Origin: Microbacter margulisiae
GTDB lineage: Bacteria; Bacteroidota; Bacteroidia; Bacteroidales; Paludibacteraceae
Direction of reading: 5' to 3'
NCBI RefSeq assembly: GCF_014192515.1
Contig: NZ_JACHYB010000001.1
Coordinates: 1,488,001 to 1,552,000, forward strand
DNA: 64,000 nucleotides
Positions within the stretch are counted from its first letter, which is position 1; the number at the start of each line of letters is the position of its first letter. Positions 9,318 to 18,246 of this stretch are shown in pieces. The notes below the pieces were generated by a model, which worked only from the letters and a program-made list of their open reading frames with translations, was not told the origin of the DNA and searched no databases. The translations under genes were made by a program, and so were the position numbers.

Positions 9318-10955
9318 TCAATTATAACCAGGATTTTGCTTCAGGTTGGGATTGGCATTTAAGTCAGAAGAAGGAAGAGGATATACATTATAATGATTAT
9401 CAACTCCAGTTCCATTTTTGACTCCACCCTTCCATTGCCAGAGATAGGAAGAAGATGTCAAATCGCCAAACCGTACCAAGTCTGTACGACGGGTTGCTTC
9501 AGCAAACATTTCGCGGGCACGTTCTTCAAGGATAAATGGCAATGTCAATTGCGATGAGGTAATTTCAAGATCCGTAAATCCGCCACTACCCTCAGCCCTG
9601 TCACGCAAATCATTAATATATTGCAAAGCAGTAGCTTTATCACCCCCTGCTCCACCCCGCAAAACAGCTTCAGCATACATCAAATAGACATCTCCCAATC
9701 GTAATATCGGAAATGCACCTGTTGCAAAAGAAGCTGTACTTTTAACGCCTGTACTACTATAATTAACATATTTCAACAAAGGAGTACCTTGTTCAAATTG
9801 TGTATTATCATCTATGCTCGGATGATTAAATCCCTGATAAAGCATGGAATAACGCTGATCCAAAGTATAATTAGTCTCTTCATTGGTAAACCGGGCAACG
9901 AATTCCGGCACAGCTCTGTTGCCACCCCATGCGCCTGGAGCGTTAGTAATGCTTTGATTTTTACTATCTACCATACTACATTCCAAAAACATTAGGCCAC
10001 CCCAAGTTGTCAGGTTAGTGCCGTCATAAATATTTGGGAAAATAATTTCCTGTGATTTATAGTTATCCGTGGTGAATAAATTCTGATAAGTTGGCTCTAG
10101 TTTGTATCCTGCAGCAATCACCTTATTGCAATTCGTCAAACATGAATCATAATACTGGGTATTATTGGTTCCCAAATAGGTATTGGCATTGAGGTAAACA
10201 CGTGCTAACAATGCCCAGGCAGCAGCTTTATTAGCATGACCATAAGTTGGGCCATACCCTACAGCAGGAGCGTCTAAATCAGCTTGGCAAGAATTCAGCT
10301 CAGTTGTAATATAATTCAAAATTTGCTGTGCTGTTGCATAGGGTGGAAGTGTTGGAGTACCTATGGGACTGGAATCTGTTACCAGAGGCCCGTTACGGAA
10401 GAGATCCAATACATTATCATAACATAGTGCACGCAAGAAACGAGCCTCGGCACGGAACGTATGAATGGAGTCGATCAACGAAGTTGAACATCCGCGTGAT
10501 TGCAATTGAGCATCTGTTGTTTCTTGTAAAAACGAGGTTGCAATGGTAATCTGATAATACAACCGTGCATAAAATCCATTCAGAAAGATATCCGTAGGAG
10601 TCCAAGAGAAAGTGTGAAAATTTTGAATGGTATTGTCATTCCAACAACACATTGCTTCGTCAGTAGGCAACTCCTCTAAATTCCAGAGAGGACGCAAATA
10701 GCCGGCTTGGCTACCGCCATCATATCCTGAAATATCCAATTGATTATCTCCTCCCTGCAAACCACCAGTCGAGAAGCCGGCATAAATTTTTGCCAAATAC
10801 TCAATATATGGAGTTGCAGTATTCTTAAAAGTTGCGGTAGCAGTCGATACTTTAGTATCAAGTGGCGTCACATTCAGATCGTTTGTACACGAACTTAAAG
10901 AAAGTATAGCTAGTGCAACAGCAGAAACTATCGTCAAATATTTTATTTTTTTCAT
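9318..10955 (-). CDS. susD: SusD/RagB-family nutrient-binding lipoprotein
   Basis: Outer-membrane lipoprotein of 545 residues that caps the SusC channel and presents oligosaccharide. The signal peptide ends with a lipobox at Cys23 (LAILSLSSCTND). The SusD helical repeat region is recognisable from FRAEARFLRALCYDNVLDLF (about 168-187) and AAAWALLARVYLNANTYLG. The C-terminal RagB/SusD part has FPILRLGDVYLMYAEAVLRG, EERAREMFAEATRRTDLVRF and the final YPLPSSDLNANPNLKQNPGYN-type ending that closes most SusD proteins. The gap from the susC stop is 12 bases, which implies cotranscription. The substrate is inferred as starch from the GH13/GH77 neighbours. Confidence 0.95.
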   Translation of the reverse strand: MKKIKYLTIVSAVALAILSLSSCTNDLNVTPLDTKVSTATATFKNTATPYIEYLAKIYAGFSTGGLQGGDNQLDISGYDGGSQAGYLRPLWNLEELPTDEAMCCWNDNTIQNFHTFSWTPTDIFLNGFYARLYYQITIATSFLQETTDAQLQSRGCSTSLIDSIHTFRAEARFLRALCYDNVLDLFRNGPLVTDSSPIGTPTLPPYATAQQILNYITTELNSCQADLDAPAVGYGPTYGHANKAAAWALLARVYLNANTYLGTNNTQYYDSCLTNCNKVIAAGYKLEPTYQNLFTTDNYKSQEIIFPNIYDGTNLTTWGGLMFLECSMVDSKNQSITNAPGAWGGNRAVPEFVARFTNEETNYTLDQRYSMLYQGFNHPSIDDNTQFEQGTPLLKYVNYSSTGVKSTASFATGAFPILRLGDVYLMYAEAVLRGGAGGDKATALQYINDLRDRAEGSGGFTDLEITSSQLTLPFILEERAREMFAEATRRTDLVRFGDLTSSSYLWQWKGGVKNGTGVDNHYNVYPLPSSDLNANPNLKQNPGYN

Positions 10956-10967
10956 TGTATTTGCAAT

Positions 10968-13900
10968 TTAAAAATTAACTCTTAAGCCTAAGATATAGAC
11001 ACGTGGACGTGGATAAATATTATTATCAATACCACCATTCACTTCAGGATCCAATCCTTTGTATTTAGTGATCACAAAAGGATTTTGAACAGTACCATAT
11101 ATGCTGGCACTCAGTTTAGTATCAAACAGATGGTCAAAGTTATATCCAAGAGTCATATTATCCATTCGCAAGAAAGAGGCATTCTGAATAAAATAATCAG
11201 AAAAATATTGGATAGTATTGAATCCTGTAGCTATTGCACTGTGAGTTGTATTAGACAAATACCCGGATGAAGTATATGTGCCTACTAACCCATCCTGACC
11301 AGCAGCGTTGTTGTTATAATTATAATTGCCTATATCAGCATGCATTGCAAAATTGAAGAACCACTTTTTATAAGTCATTTTTGAAGCAAATCCCATGGTC
11401 CAAGGAGGCGTTCCGGTGTGTTTACTGATATACATTCCCCCATTTCCATAAGCTCCTTCAATAGGTTGACCTTTAGAATCGTACAATTGATGATAAACGT
11501 AATAAGCACCCAATGGATGTCCTACTGCAATCAACTCAATATAATTTCCAGTGCCTCCGCTTATAGCTCCAGTAGTTATACCTGGATAATTAGCAGTACC
11601 AGAGCGGGTTAATTTAGTTACATTGTTATAGTTATAACTTGCATTCAAGTTTACATCCCAGGTAAAGTCATGGGTAATAATTGGCCTGCCGCCTAAGGTG
11701 ACTTCAACCCCTTTATTCTCCAGGCTACCAATATTTTGCAATAAATTATTGGTAAAATTGGTACCTGCAGCCACAGGGATCACATTCAACAAATTATTGG
11801 TAATTCGTTTATAAACATCTACGCTACCAGTGAAACGCTGATTCATAAACCCAAAATCAACTCCTGCATTATAGGTCGTACATGTTTCCCATTTTAAATT
11901 TGTATTATACCAGTTTGGACGTATCAACTGATACCAATTATTTCCAAACTCGTAAGCAGCTCCATTATTAGCTGTACTTGTTGTGTAGTTTGGAATATAT
12001 GGGTAATAACCAATAAATACACCATTAACAGTAGGAGGTATGTCTTGTTGACCTGTCAGTCCATAACCTAAGCGTAATTTCAAATCACTTAACCAGTTTA
12101 CATTTTTCAGAAACGATTCATCTTTTATCTTCCATGCAAATGCTGCCGATGGAAACACTCCATAACGATTGCCCGGTGCGAAACGGGAAGTTCCGTCATT
12201 ACGTATAGTAGCAGTCAACAAATATTTGTCCAGTAAAGTATAATTCAAACGACCATAAAAGGAAACCATATAATATTCCTCAGGAGTATCTACCCGCGGT
12301 ACATTTTGTCCTGGATTTGTCGCATATGTGGTTGAATTCCAACTGGTGTCAAAATACTTTTGCCATGAATACCCTCCCATGATATCTATTGAATTAATCC
12401 CTAACGTTTTTTTATAGTTCAGGTAGAAATCCAATAAAGTATTCACTTTAGACTGATAGTAAGGATTATATTCAGCAGAACCTGTTTTGTCCGAGCCCCA
12501 TACATAGGACATCGGAGAATTAGCCGCAATTACAACCGAACCATTAGCATGTGATAAATCGTATGCTAAATTCAAATTGGCATGCAAATCTGGTAACCAA
12601 TGTACTCGATAATCCATTTGCATACTTCCTGAACTTTGATAAACCCACGAATCATTCTGTTCCTGTGTCAAGGCGGACAAAGGATTGCAAGTACCTAAAG
12701 ACAAAGGTTGTCCATTACTACCCATCCACATAAAGTATCCATTGCCATAATTTTTACCAATTGTAGAATTAACACCATTGGTTGCATAAACCGGCTGGGT
12801 GGGATCCATTGACTCAGCTGCACCAATAGCACCAGTATTTCCAAAGCTATTTACAATATAAGCGCCAGTTAGATTGACATTCATTTTTAAATCATCATTC
12901 AAGAAGGAAGGGCTTAAATTCACAGAAGCGGTAGTACGCTTAAAATAAGTAGTTTTCAAAATACCGCTCTGATCTGTATAACCTACCGATACGCGATAAG
13001 GCAATATCCCTGTTGATCCAGAAACACTTAAATTATGATCCTGACTAATCGCTGTCTGGTAAATTTCTTTTTGCCAATTCGTATTTGCGGTACCTAATAA
13101 AGCTGCTTTTGTATTCATCCCTGTTGAAGCATCGGCCCAATACGTATCGATAAAATGACGATACTCATCAGCAGAAAGAACATCCATCAATTTAGAATTA
13201 ACACTGGCAGATGTATTGCCATCATAAGAGATAGAAAGTTTCTGATGTAGTCTCCCTTTTTTTGTAGTAATCAGGATAACCCCATTGGAAGCACGAGAAC
13301 CGTAGATCGCAGTTGCAGATGCATCTTTCAAAACAGTAACCGTCTGAATGTCCTGTGGATTAATAAAAGAAAGTGGATTGGCAACCCCATTAACACCTTC
13401 AGGAGTCAAAGGAACTCCATCAACAACAAACAAAGGTTGATTGCTGGCATACACAGAAGATCCACCACGCACCAGAATGGAAGCTGAACTACCAGGAGCA
13501 CCGCCATCCGTAGTAATATTTACCCCTGCAATTTGACCAGCTAGGAGATCTGTCATTGAAGTTGCCAGCCCTTTGGTCAGTTTGTCAGCATTGATAGCTA
13601 CTACTGATCCTGTTAAGTCGCTTTTCTTTACTGTACCATAACCAATGGCTACGACTTCATTCAAAGCAACAGCCGATTGTTTCAGATCTACAACAAAATG
13701 AGATTTTCCTTCTACAGGAACATCCACTGTTTGGTATCCAATATAGGAAACGCTTAACGTGGCTTTAGCAGGTACTGTCAACGAGAAATTACCATTCGCA
13801 TCGGTAATAGTTCCGGTTGTTGTCCCTTTTACGACAACGTTTGCTCCAATAATTGTTTCCCCCGTACTGGCGTCTTTAACGACACCTTTCACAAAAATGT

Positions 13901-13994
13901 TTTGGGCTGTCATACTCATCACAAAGAGCAATGAGACAAGCATCATACCCAATCTACGCAGCGTTAGCGCAGAAATAGCATTCAAGTTCTTCAT
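10968..13994 (-). CDS. susC: SusC/RagA-family TonB-linked outer-membrane transporter
   Basis: TonB-dependent oligosaccharide channel of 1008 residues. After a signal peptide (residues about 14-30, LRRLGMMLVSLLFVMSMTAQ) comes a carboxypeptidase-regulatory-like domain (VKDASTGETIIGANVVVKG), then the SusC signature and plug (NEVVAIGYGTVKKSDLTGSV, about 113-132, and KDASATAIYGSRASNGVILI, about 222-241), then the beta-barrel ending in GLRVNF with a terminal Phe. It is the first gene of the starch operon, with a promoter and operator-like dyad upstream. Its length is usual for the family. Confidence 0.96.
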   Translation of the reverse strand: MKNLNAISALTLRRLGMMLVSLLFVMSMTAQNIFVKGVVKDASTGETIIGANVVVKGTTTGTITDANGNFSLTVPAKATLSVSYIGYQTVDVPVEGKSHFVVDLKQSAVALNEVVAIGYGTVKKSDLTGSVVAINADKLTKGLATSMTDLLAGQIAGVNITTDGGAPGSSASILVRGGSSVYASNQPLFVVDGVPLTPEGVNGVANPLSFINPQDIQTVTVLKDASATAIYGSRASNGVILITTKKGRLHQKLSISYDGNTSASVNSKLMDVLSADEYRHFIDTYWADASTGMNTKAALLGTANTNWQKEIYQTAISQDHNLSVSGSTGILPYRVSVGYTDQSGILKTTYFKRTTASVNLSPSFLNDDLKMNVNLTGAYIVNSFGNTGAIGAAESMDPTQPVYATNGVNSTIGKNYGNGYFMWMGSNGQPLSLGTCNPLSALTQEQNDSWVYQSSGSMQMDYRVHWLPDLHANLNLAYDLSHANGSVVIAANSPMSYVWGSDKTGSAEYNPYYQSKVNTLLDFYLNYKKTLGINSIDIMGGYSWQKYFDTSWNSTTYATNPGQNVPRVDTPEEYYMVSFYGRLNYTLLDKYLLTATIRNDGTSRFAPGNRYGVFPSAAFAWKIKDESFLKNVNWLSDLKLRLGYGLTGQQDIPPTVNGVFIGYYPYIPNYTTSTANNGAAYEFGNNWYQLIRPNWYNTNLKWETCTTYNAGVDFGFMNQRFTGSVDVYKRITNNLLNVIPVAAGTNFTNNLLQNIGSLENKGVEVTLGGRPIITHDFTWDVNLNASYNYNNVTKLTRSGTANYPGITTGAISGGTGNYIELIAVGHPLGAYYVYHQLYDSKGQPIEGAYGNGGMYISKHTGTPPWTMGFASKMTYKKWFFNFAMHADIGNYNYNNNAAGQDGLVGTYTSSGYLSNTTHSAIATGFNTIQYFSDYFIQNASFLRMDNMTLGYNFDHLFDTKLSASIYGTVQNPFVITKYKGLDPEVNGGIDNNIYPRPRVYILGLRVNF

Positions 13995-14069
13995 GCATTA
14001 ATAAATTAATTGTTAACACTCAATTCAATCTACCACAAGTGGGGCTCTTCCACAGAGATAAATTCTTGA

Positions 14070-14077
14070 CAAAAATA
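14070..14077 (-). promoter_or_regulatory. Candidate -7 promoter box of the susCDE operon
   Basis: Minus-strand TATTTTTG fits TAnnTTTG, 76 bases upstream of the susC ATG. Its first base is 61.5 bases from the centre of the upstream palindrome, exactly the spacing seen at the second amylase promoter, which strengthens the call. Confidence 0.55.
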
Positions 14078-14133
14078 GAACGACAAAAAACGATTTAATG
14101 TTGCAAACGATTTTTTTACGCTAAAAAAGACCG

Positions 14134-14143
14134 CAAACGTTTG
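14134..14143 (-). promoter_or_regulatory. Palindromic LacI-type operator candidate upstream of susC
   Basis: Perfect 10-bp palindrome CAAACGTTTG preceded by G, centred at 14138.5. CG-centred dyads of this kind are bound by LacI-family regulators. It lies about 75 bases upstream of the inferred transcription start, a position more typical of activation than of steric repression. The regulator encoded at 3711-4724 is the obvious candidate binder. Confidence 0.55.
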
Positions 14144-14391
14144 TTGAATGCAATTTAGCGACAAAAAGATAGGATTTAAGTTAATTTACAGGAATATAAA
14201 TGCTAAAATCAGAGGATTTTGCAACAAGAAAATGCCTTTTCAACCATATTCCAAACAACATTGTTTTGCACAAAGACATTATTGTACAAAGCAAACGATA
14301 GCAGACCGAAACAGTTTCGATAGCAAAAGAGAGATTCTTGTTGTTTGCTTAACTTATAAAGCAAACAACAAGAGGCTATAACATCATTTAT

Positions 14392-15771
14392 TCAATTATT
14401 TTCCAGCACCATGTATGAATACGGCTGCAGAGTCATCTGGGAAGATAGCGTTACCGGATTTCCCGTAAATACATCTTTCCATGTAGAATTTGCCAGGGAC
14501 GAAGGAACCGTGTAATTGATCACTGCATTCCTCAGGTTATCCATGACAAATACAGTATCTGCATTTAATGTTTTGGTAAATGCGCATACATCATAACTGC
14601 AGTACGAGGTTAATGTTCCTCTCCTTACAGCAGCATTGCTGTTTCTAAAAGCTATGATTTTCTTGTATGTTGCTGTAACTCCCGGATTGATGCTCCAGTC
14701 GATGACGGTTGTGGTAAAGGGAAAGGTAAGCCGGTATGGCGTTGCAACCTCTTGCCCATTGTATATAAAAGGAACTCCTTTCATGTAGGCTACAACAACA
14801 AAGGCAGCCATCGAACCGTTGGTTCCTCCAAAAAGATCCAGAGGGGTTCCATCGGAACTGTTTACATCATGGTTGGTCAGGTACCTGACAATTTGATTCT
14901 GATCGGTGGAGGCTCCCTGATATTCTGTTGTATTGGCATTATTAATCAATGTACTCACCGACTGATCGTTGCCATAGATCGACTTTAATGCCCCATAAAA
15001 GTCAAAACCAAAATTATAATCGAATCCGGAAGTATAATTGGCCGCACGTGTCCCTTCTGCCAGCATCAAATATTTGTGTGCGGGAGTGATTGCATTGAGA
15101 CTGTCATTGGCCTGCACCCAGAAATCGGCAGGGGCAAAGTCTGCATAATCACACCGAAAGCCATCAATATTTGCTGTCAAAACCCAATACTTCATGGCTT
15201 TTATCATCGCAAGCCGCATGGTTTGATTCTGATAGTTTAATTCAGCTACATCCGTGTATCCGTTTGGACTTTGAATATTCCCGCTTGCATCTTGCACATA
15301 CCATGATTTATTGTTAATCCACGAACAATCCCATGATGTACCATCAGTAATCCAATCCAGGATTACTGCCATTCCCCGGCTATGAGCACCGGCAACAAGA
15401 TTTCTCAGGTCGGTAAGGCTCCCAAACTCAGAACCAACGGCTTCATTATCTTTTATACAATACGGGGAGTCGAAGGCTTTTAATGTGCCTACCGGATAAA
15501 TAGGCATCAGGTAGATCACATTTACCCCTAAAGCTTTAATGCTGTCTAAACGGTTAATGACTCCCTGAAAATTATGGGTTGAGCTGAAGCAGCGCATGTT
15601 CACCTGATAAATCACGGCATCACGGCTATCAGGAACTCCTGTAAACGGTGTCCCATATTGTACTACTGTGTCTGAAGCAGCAGAGGATGACACAGCAGAG
15701 GCAATCACACTATTTTTACTGCAGCTGCCAAGCAGCAAACCTAAACAGACAAACAGACACAACCGGTACAT
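14392..15771 (-). CDS. GH13 alpha-amylase lipoprotein (SusG-like, short form)
   Basis: Starch-hydrolysing lipoprotein of 459 residues with a lipobox at Cys17 (LGLLLGSCSKNS), so probably on the outer membrane. It is a compact GH13 barrel: VIYQVNMRCFSSTHNFQGV, LGVNVIYLMPIYPVGTL, GMAVILDWITDGTSWD, DGFRCDYADFAP (nucleophile Asp, about 205), KYLMLAEGTRAANY (acid/base Glu), RYLTNHDVNSSDGTP (third Asp), then a small C-terminal beta domain ending YSYMVLENN. Domain B is short and the usual FNH string is replaced by TDGTSW, which is common in small Bacteroidota amylases. It has its own promoter and operator-like site, and is separated from susC by the 397-base regulatory region. Confidence 0.92.
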   Translation of the reverse strand: MYRLCLFVCLGLLLGSCSKNSVIASAVSSSAASDTVVQYGTPFTGVPDSRDAVIYQVNMRCFSSTHNFQGVINRLDSIKALGVNVIYLMPIYPVGTLKAFDSPYCIKDNEAVGSEFGSLTDLRNLVAGAHSRGMAVILDWITDGTSWDCSWINNKSWYVQDASGNIQSPNGYTDVAELNYQNQTMRLAMIKAMKYWVLTANIDGFRCDYADFAPADFWVQANDSLNAITPAHKYLMLAEGTRAANYTSGFDYNFGFDFYGALKSIYGNDQSVSTLINNANTTEYQGASTDQNQIVRYLTNHDVNSSDGTPLDLFGGTNGSMAAFVVVAYMKGVPFIYNGQEVATPYRLTFPFTTTVIDWSINPGVTATYKKIIAFRNSNAAVRRGTLTSYCSYDVCAFTKTLNADTVFVMDNLRNAVINYTVPSSLANSTWKDVFTGNPVTLSSQMTLQPYSYMVLENN

Positions 15772-15797
15772 TGGCTAAGATTATTAAGATTAGGGCG

Positions 15798-15805
15798 CAA
15801 ATGTA
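15798..15805 (-). promoter_or_regulatory. Candidate -7 promoter box of the lipoprotein amylase
   Basis: Minus-strand TACATTTG fits TAnnTTTG, 27 bases before the ATG at 15771. The operator-like dyad centred at 15866.5 is 61.5 bases from its first base, identical to the susC arrangement. Confidence 0.55.
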
Positions 15806-15860
15806 TTGCTTTTGAACAAATCACAGCCGAAATCTGTTTGTTTCTCCTCTAAAAAGCCAT

Positions 15861-15872
15861 GCAAACGTATGC
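15861..15872 (-). promoter_or_regulatory. LacI-type operator candidate upstream of the lipoprotein amylase
   Basis: GCAAACGTATGC is a 12-bp dyad with a single asymmetric pair and shares GCAAACGT with the site in front of susC. Its conserved spacing to the -7 box suggests that one regulator controls both starch promoters. Confidence 0.5.
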
Positions 15873-15912
15873 TGCATCCAATTGGGTTTGATCAATTGGT
15901 AGTGTTCAGGAG

Positions 15913-16557
15913 TTAGCGTAAATCATTTACCGAAATGCCATGATACGCTTTCACATCAAAAACAAAGGTGTTATTATTCAACGCAGGAAGTTGTTGAAAA
16001 GAATGAATGGTAATATAGGTATGGGTTCCATCCCGGCCAAAAACAATAATCGATTGAGGATAATGAGTTTGCGGATTAAGACGGAGTTCTATTTTAAATT
16101 CAGCCGCAGCCTGATTGGCCGGAAAAAGATCAATGACTTCCGTAGCAGGGGTGCTTCGAACGTTTGGATCGAAGATGATCTTTGCTGCCTTTCCTTCATA
16201 GTTTGACAGTATAGCCAAAGGATTCATCGCTTGCTGGTCTCTTCCCGAAACGGATGCAATCGTTACTTCGTTATTATCGGGTTGATATACCCATTCTGTT
16301 TTTCCATCGAAATAAGAAACCGAGCCATCCATGACCAGTTTAAACATAGCCCCTTTCATCCATATCGTTCCGGTTACGGTCTGTTTCCTTTTTGCTGTAG
16401 GCATATCAATGATAGTGGAAAAATTCATTTTCACACTCGAATACTTCATGATGGCAACAGCCTTTTCAAATGCTGCTTTTGCCTTAGGTTCCTGCTGCCC
16501 AAACATAGCAAACGTCGTCAGCACAAAAACACCCAAAATCGCCAGTTTCTTATACAT
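15913..16557 (-). CDS. LolA-family periplasmic lipoprotein-carrier-like protein
   Basis: Predicted periplasmic protein of 214 residues with a signal peptide (KKLAILGVFVLTTFAMFGQQ). The LolA/LppM half-barrel pattern is visible: AFEKAVAIMKYSSVKMNFS, then KRKQTVTGTIWMKGAMFKLV, SYFDGKTEWVYQPDNNEVTI, and the late strands FKIELRLNPQTHYPQSIIVF and TYITIHSFQQLPALNNNTFVF. LolA carries lipoproteins from the inner to the outer membrane. Bacteroidota genomes have several LolA-like paralogues, and which lipids this one carries cannot be told. It is the last of the 15.9-17.0 kb minus-strand genes, 66 bases downstream of the DsrE-like gene. Confidence 0.8.
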   Translation of the reverse strand: MYKKLAILGVFVLTTFAMFGQQEPKAKAAFEKAVAIMKYSSVKMNFSTIIDMPTAKRKQTVTGTIWMKGAMFKLVMDGSVSYFDGKTEWVYQPDNNEVTIASVSGRDQQAMNPLAILSNYEGKAAKIIFDPNVRSTPATEVIDLFPANQAAAEFKIELRLNPQTHYPQSIIVFGRDGTHTYITIHSFQQLPALNNNTFVFDVKAYHGISVNDLR

Positions 16558-16623
16558 AGTCCTTAATTTTCTCTTCTTTTTATCAGTAAAGCTCTACAAA
16601 AATTTCACAACACCATTTCCCGG

Positions 16624-16965
16624 TTAAGCGATAGTCAACACCTTAGCAGTTTTTTTCTGAACAGCCACAATATCATTCATGGTAGCAATAACGCCCACCT
16701 GTACCTTATCCAATAAAGAAAAAAATGTCAGGCAGGTTTTGCAGATCAAAATCACAGATCCCTTCTCATTAAGCTGCTGCAATTCGGGCAATACCTCTGA
16801 TCCCTCGCAAGCCAGCTTGACACCGTCCGCATAAAGCGTAATGAACGACGGATAAAACTCCTCGGTCAGCAGTGATTTCAAATAATTTTTCATCAGGAGT
16901 TTTTCTAATTCTTCAGGAGCATTCCCCATCCCGGTTTTCGACAATTGCAAAACAACATTTTCCAT
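16624..16965 (-). CDS. DsrE/YedF-C-like small protein
   Basis: Cytoplasmic protein of 113 residues with the DsrE-type fold seen at the C-terminus of YedF: an N-terminal region with LEKLLMKNYLKSLLTEEFYP, then ITLYADGVKLACEGSEVLPE and VILICKTCLTFFSLLDKVQV. The CKTC pair sits where DsrE/YedF relatives keep their conserved cysteine (often GTCxxYY). The family is linked to sulfur relay and selenium metabolism, but no sulfurtransferase TusA-like domain is fused here and the role is unknown. It lies between a LolA-like and an esterase gene, with no obvious functional tie. Confidence 0.72.
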   Translation of the reverse strand: MENVVLQLSKTGMGNAPEELEKLLMKNYLKSLLTEEFYPSFITLYADGVKLACEGSEVLPELQQLNEKGSVILICKTCLTFFSLLDKVQVGVIATMNDIVAVQKKTAKVLTIA

Positions 16966-17055
16966 CGCTCAAATTGATTAAGAATTGCGTATTCTTTCTA
17001 TATATAATAAGGTATAGGGGTCAATGCACCAAGCACAAACCGGTCCCTATAATTT

Positions 17056-17979
17056 CTACTTTTGTGTATTAGCAGGAATAAAATGCCTTTCCTCCAGCCA
17101 GTTCAGCAATAAGGCTCTCCAATCCTTCCAAAAGGAGATCGTAGTGTTCATTCCCCATCCATGCCCACCTGACGGGAAAATATAAAGGGAAGCCGGAACA
17201 TGATGGGCATGCAGCGCTTCATAAAAATGAATACTGTTGCTTTGCGGAACGGTATGATCATCATCGCTCAGCATCAATACTGCCGGCGGTGTATTCTTTG
17301 TTACATGCAACTCGTTTGAATATTTTTCTACCAATTGTTCTGTAGGATGCTTGCCTAAAAGGTTTTCACGGGAACCCAGGTGCGTTTCGCCCTGTTTCAT
17401 TGTGATGACCGGATAAAACAACAGCATTAAATCAGGACGTGTTGAATAGCGCATTAACGGATTTGTCGCTGTTGAATCGCCCACATCGTAATGTGTCCCT
17501 AACGTCGATGCCAGATGTCCCCCTGCCGAGAAACCGGCTACTGCCACCTTGTTCGGATCAATATGCCACTCGGTTGCATGCGCCCGGATGATACGCATGG
17601 CTTCCTTGGCATCAGACAATGGTATGGTAGAATGACCGTTGGGTAACCGGTATTTTAATACAATTCCTGCAATCCCGTGTTCATTCAGCCAGTCGGCAAA
17701 TTCATAGCCTTCGTGATAAATAGCCTCTTCAATATATCCTCCTCCCGGACAAATCAACACCGCCGCTCCATTGGCTTTGTCCGCAGCCGGAAGCTGCACC
17801 GTTATAACAGCTTTCGATATATTAAATACACTATGATGATTCTTGATAAATTCCTTTGCTGTAATGCCGTTACTTTCTGCAGGGCCATTTGGCCAAACCG
17901 GCAATTCAAACTTTGTTTGTCCCATGGCAGGGAATGCCAAACTACTCATAATCAAAAGTAAATAAAAAATGATTTTCAT
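17056..17979 (-). CDS. Secreted alpha/beta-hydrolase esterase (acetyl-xylan-esterase-like)
   Basis: Exported carboxylesterase of 307 residues. A signal peptide (MKIIFYLLLIMSSLAFPAMG) precedes an alpha/beta-hydrolase of the BD-FAE/acetyl-esterase type. Catalytic features are ICPGGGYIEEAIYHEG (oxyanion region), VAVAGFSAGGHLAST (Ser in GxSxGG), VLMLSDDDHTVP (acid) and FPSGGHGWG (His). Relatives in Bacteroidota remove acetyl or other ester groups from plant polysaccharides. No glycan-specific neighbour is present here, so the substrate is open. It is transcribed in the same direction as the DsrE-like gene, 90 bases away. Confidence 0.85.
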   Translation of the reverse strand: MKIIFYLLLIMSSLAFPAMGQTKFELPVWPNGPAESNGITAKEFIKNHHSVFNISKAVITVQLPAADKANGAAVLICPGGGYIEEAIYHEGYEFADWLNEHGIAGIVLKYRLPNGHSTIPLSDAKEAMRIIRAHATEWHIDPNKVAVAGFSAGGHLASTLGTHYDVGDSTATNPLMRYSTRPDLMLLFYPVITMKQGETHLGSRENLLGKHPTEQLVEKYSNELHVTKNTPPAVLMLSDDDHTVPQSNSIHFYEALHAHHVPASLYIFPSGGHGWGMNTTISFWKDWRALLLNWLEERHFIPANTQK

Positions 17980-18034
17980 TTGGAAAACAGATTTATATGT
18001 CTAACAGATTGATTTGCGGATGTAATAATTAAAA

Positions 18035-18134
18035 AGTCAAGAACCAAGAATCTAAAGAGAACTGCGGTTGAAAGGAACGAAAACATCAGCCGGAAGTACC
18101 AAGGTCGAAAGCCAATCTGTTATGGAAATTTTGG
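18035..18134 (-). repeat. Dispersed intergenic repeat, copy 1
   Basis: On the minus strand 18134-18101 reads CAAAATTTCCATAACAGATT followed by GGCTTTCGACCTTGG, shared with copies at 29061 and 33092. Beyond that, similarity decays to CTTTCAAC-like and GATTCTTG-like words. It lies between the esterase and ftsY genes. Confidence 0.6.
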
Positions 18135-18246
18135 ATTAACCGAATAGTCGATTTTCCGATTCTTTCTGTAACTTCCTGCTGTTTTATCAGTTATTCTGCT
18201 ACTCCGTCATTAAGCTATTTGATTCTGCCCACTTGGGAGGTTCTCC

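Larger units (their letters stand above)
13995..14391. other. Upstream regulatory region of susC
   Basis: No gene is seen. The minus-strand promoter and operator for susC occupy 14070-14143. GCAAACG occurs three times here: 14103-14109, 14133-14139 (within the palindrome) and 14291-14297. Its density suggests clustered regulator half-sites. A further small dyad, CGAAACAGTTTCG, lies at about 14308-14320. Confidence 0.5.
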
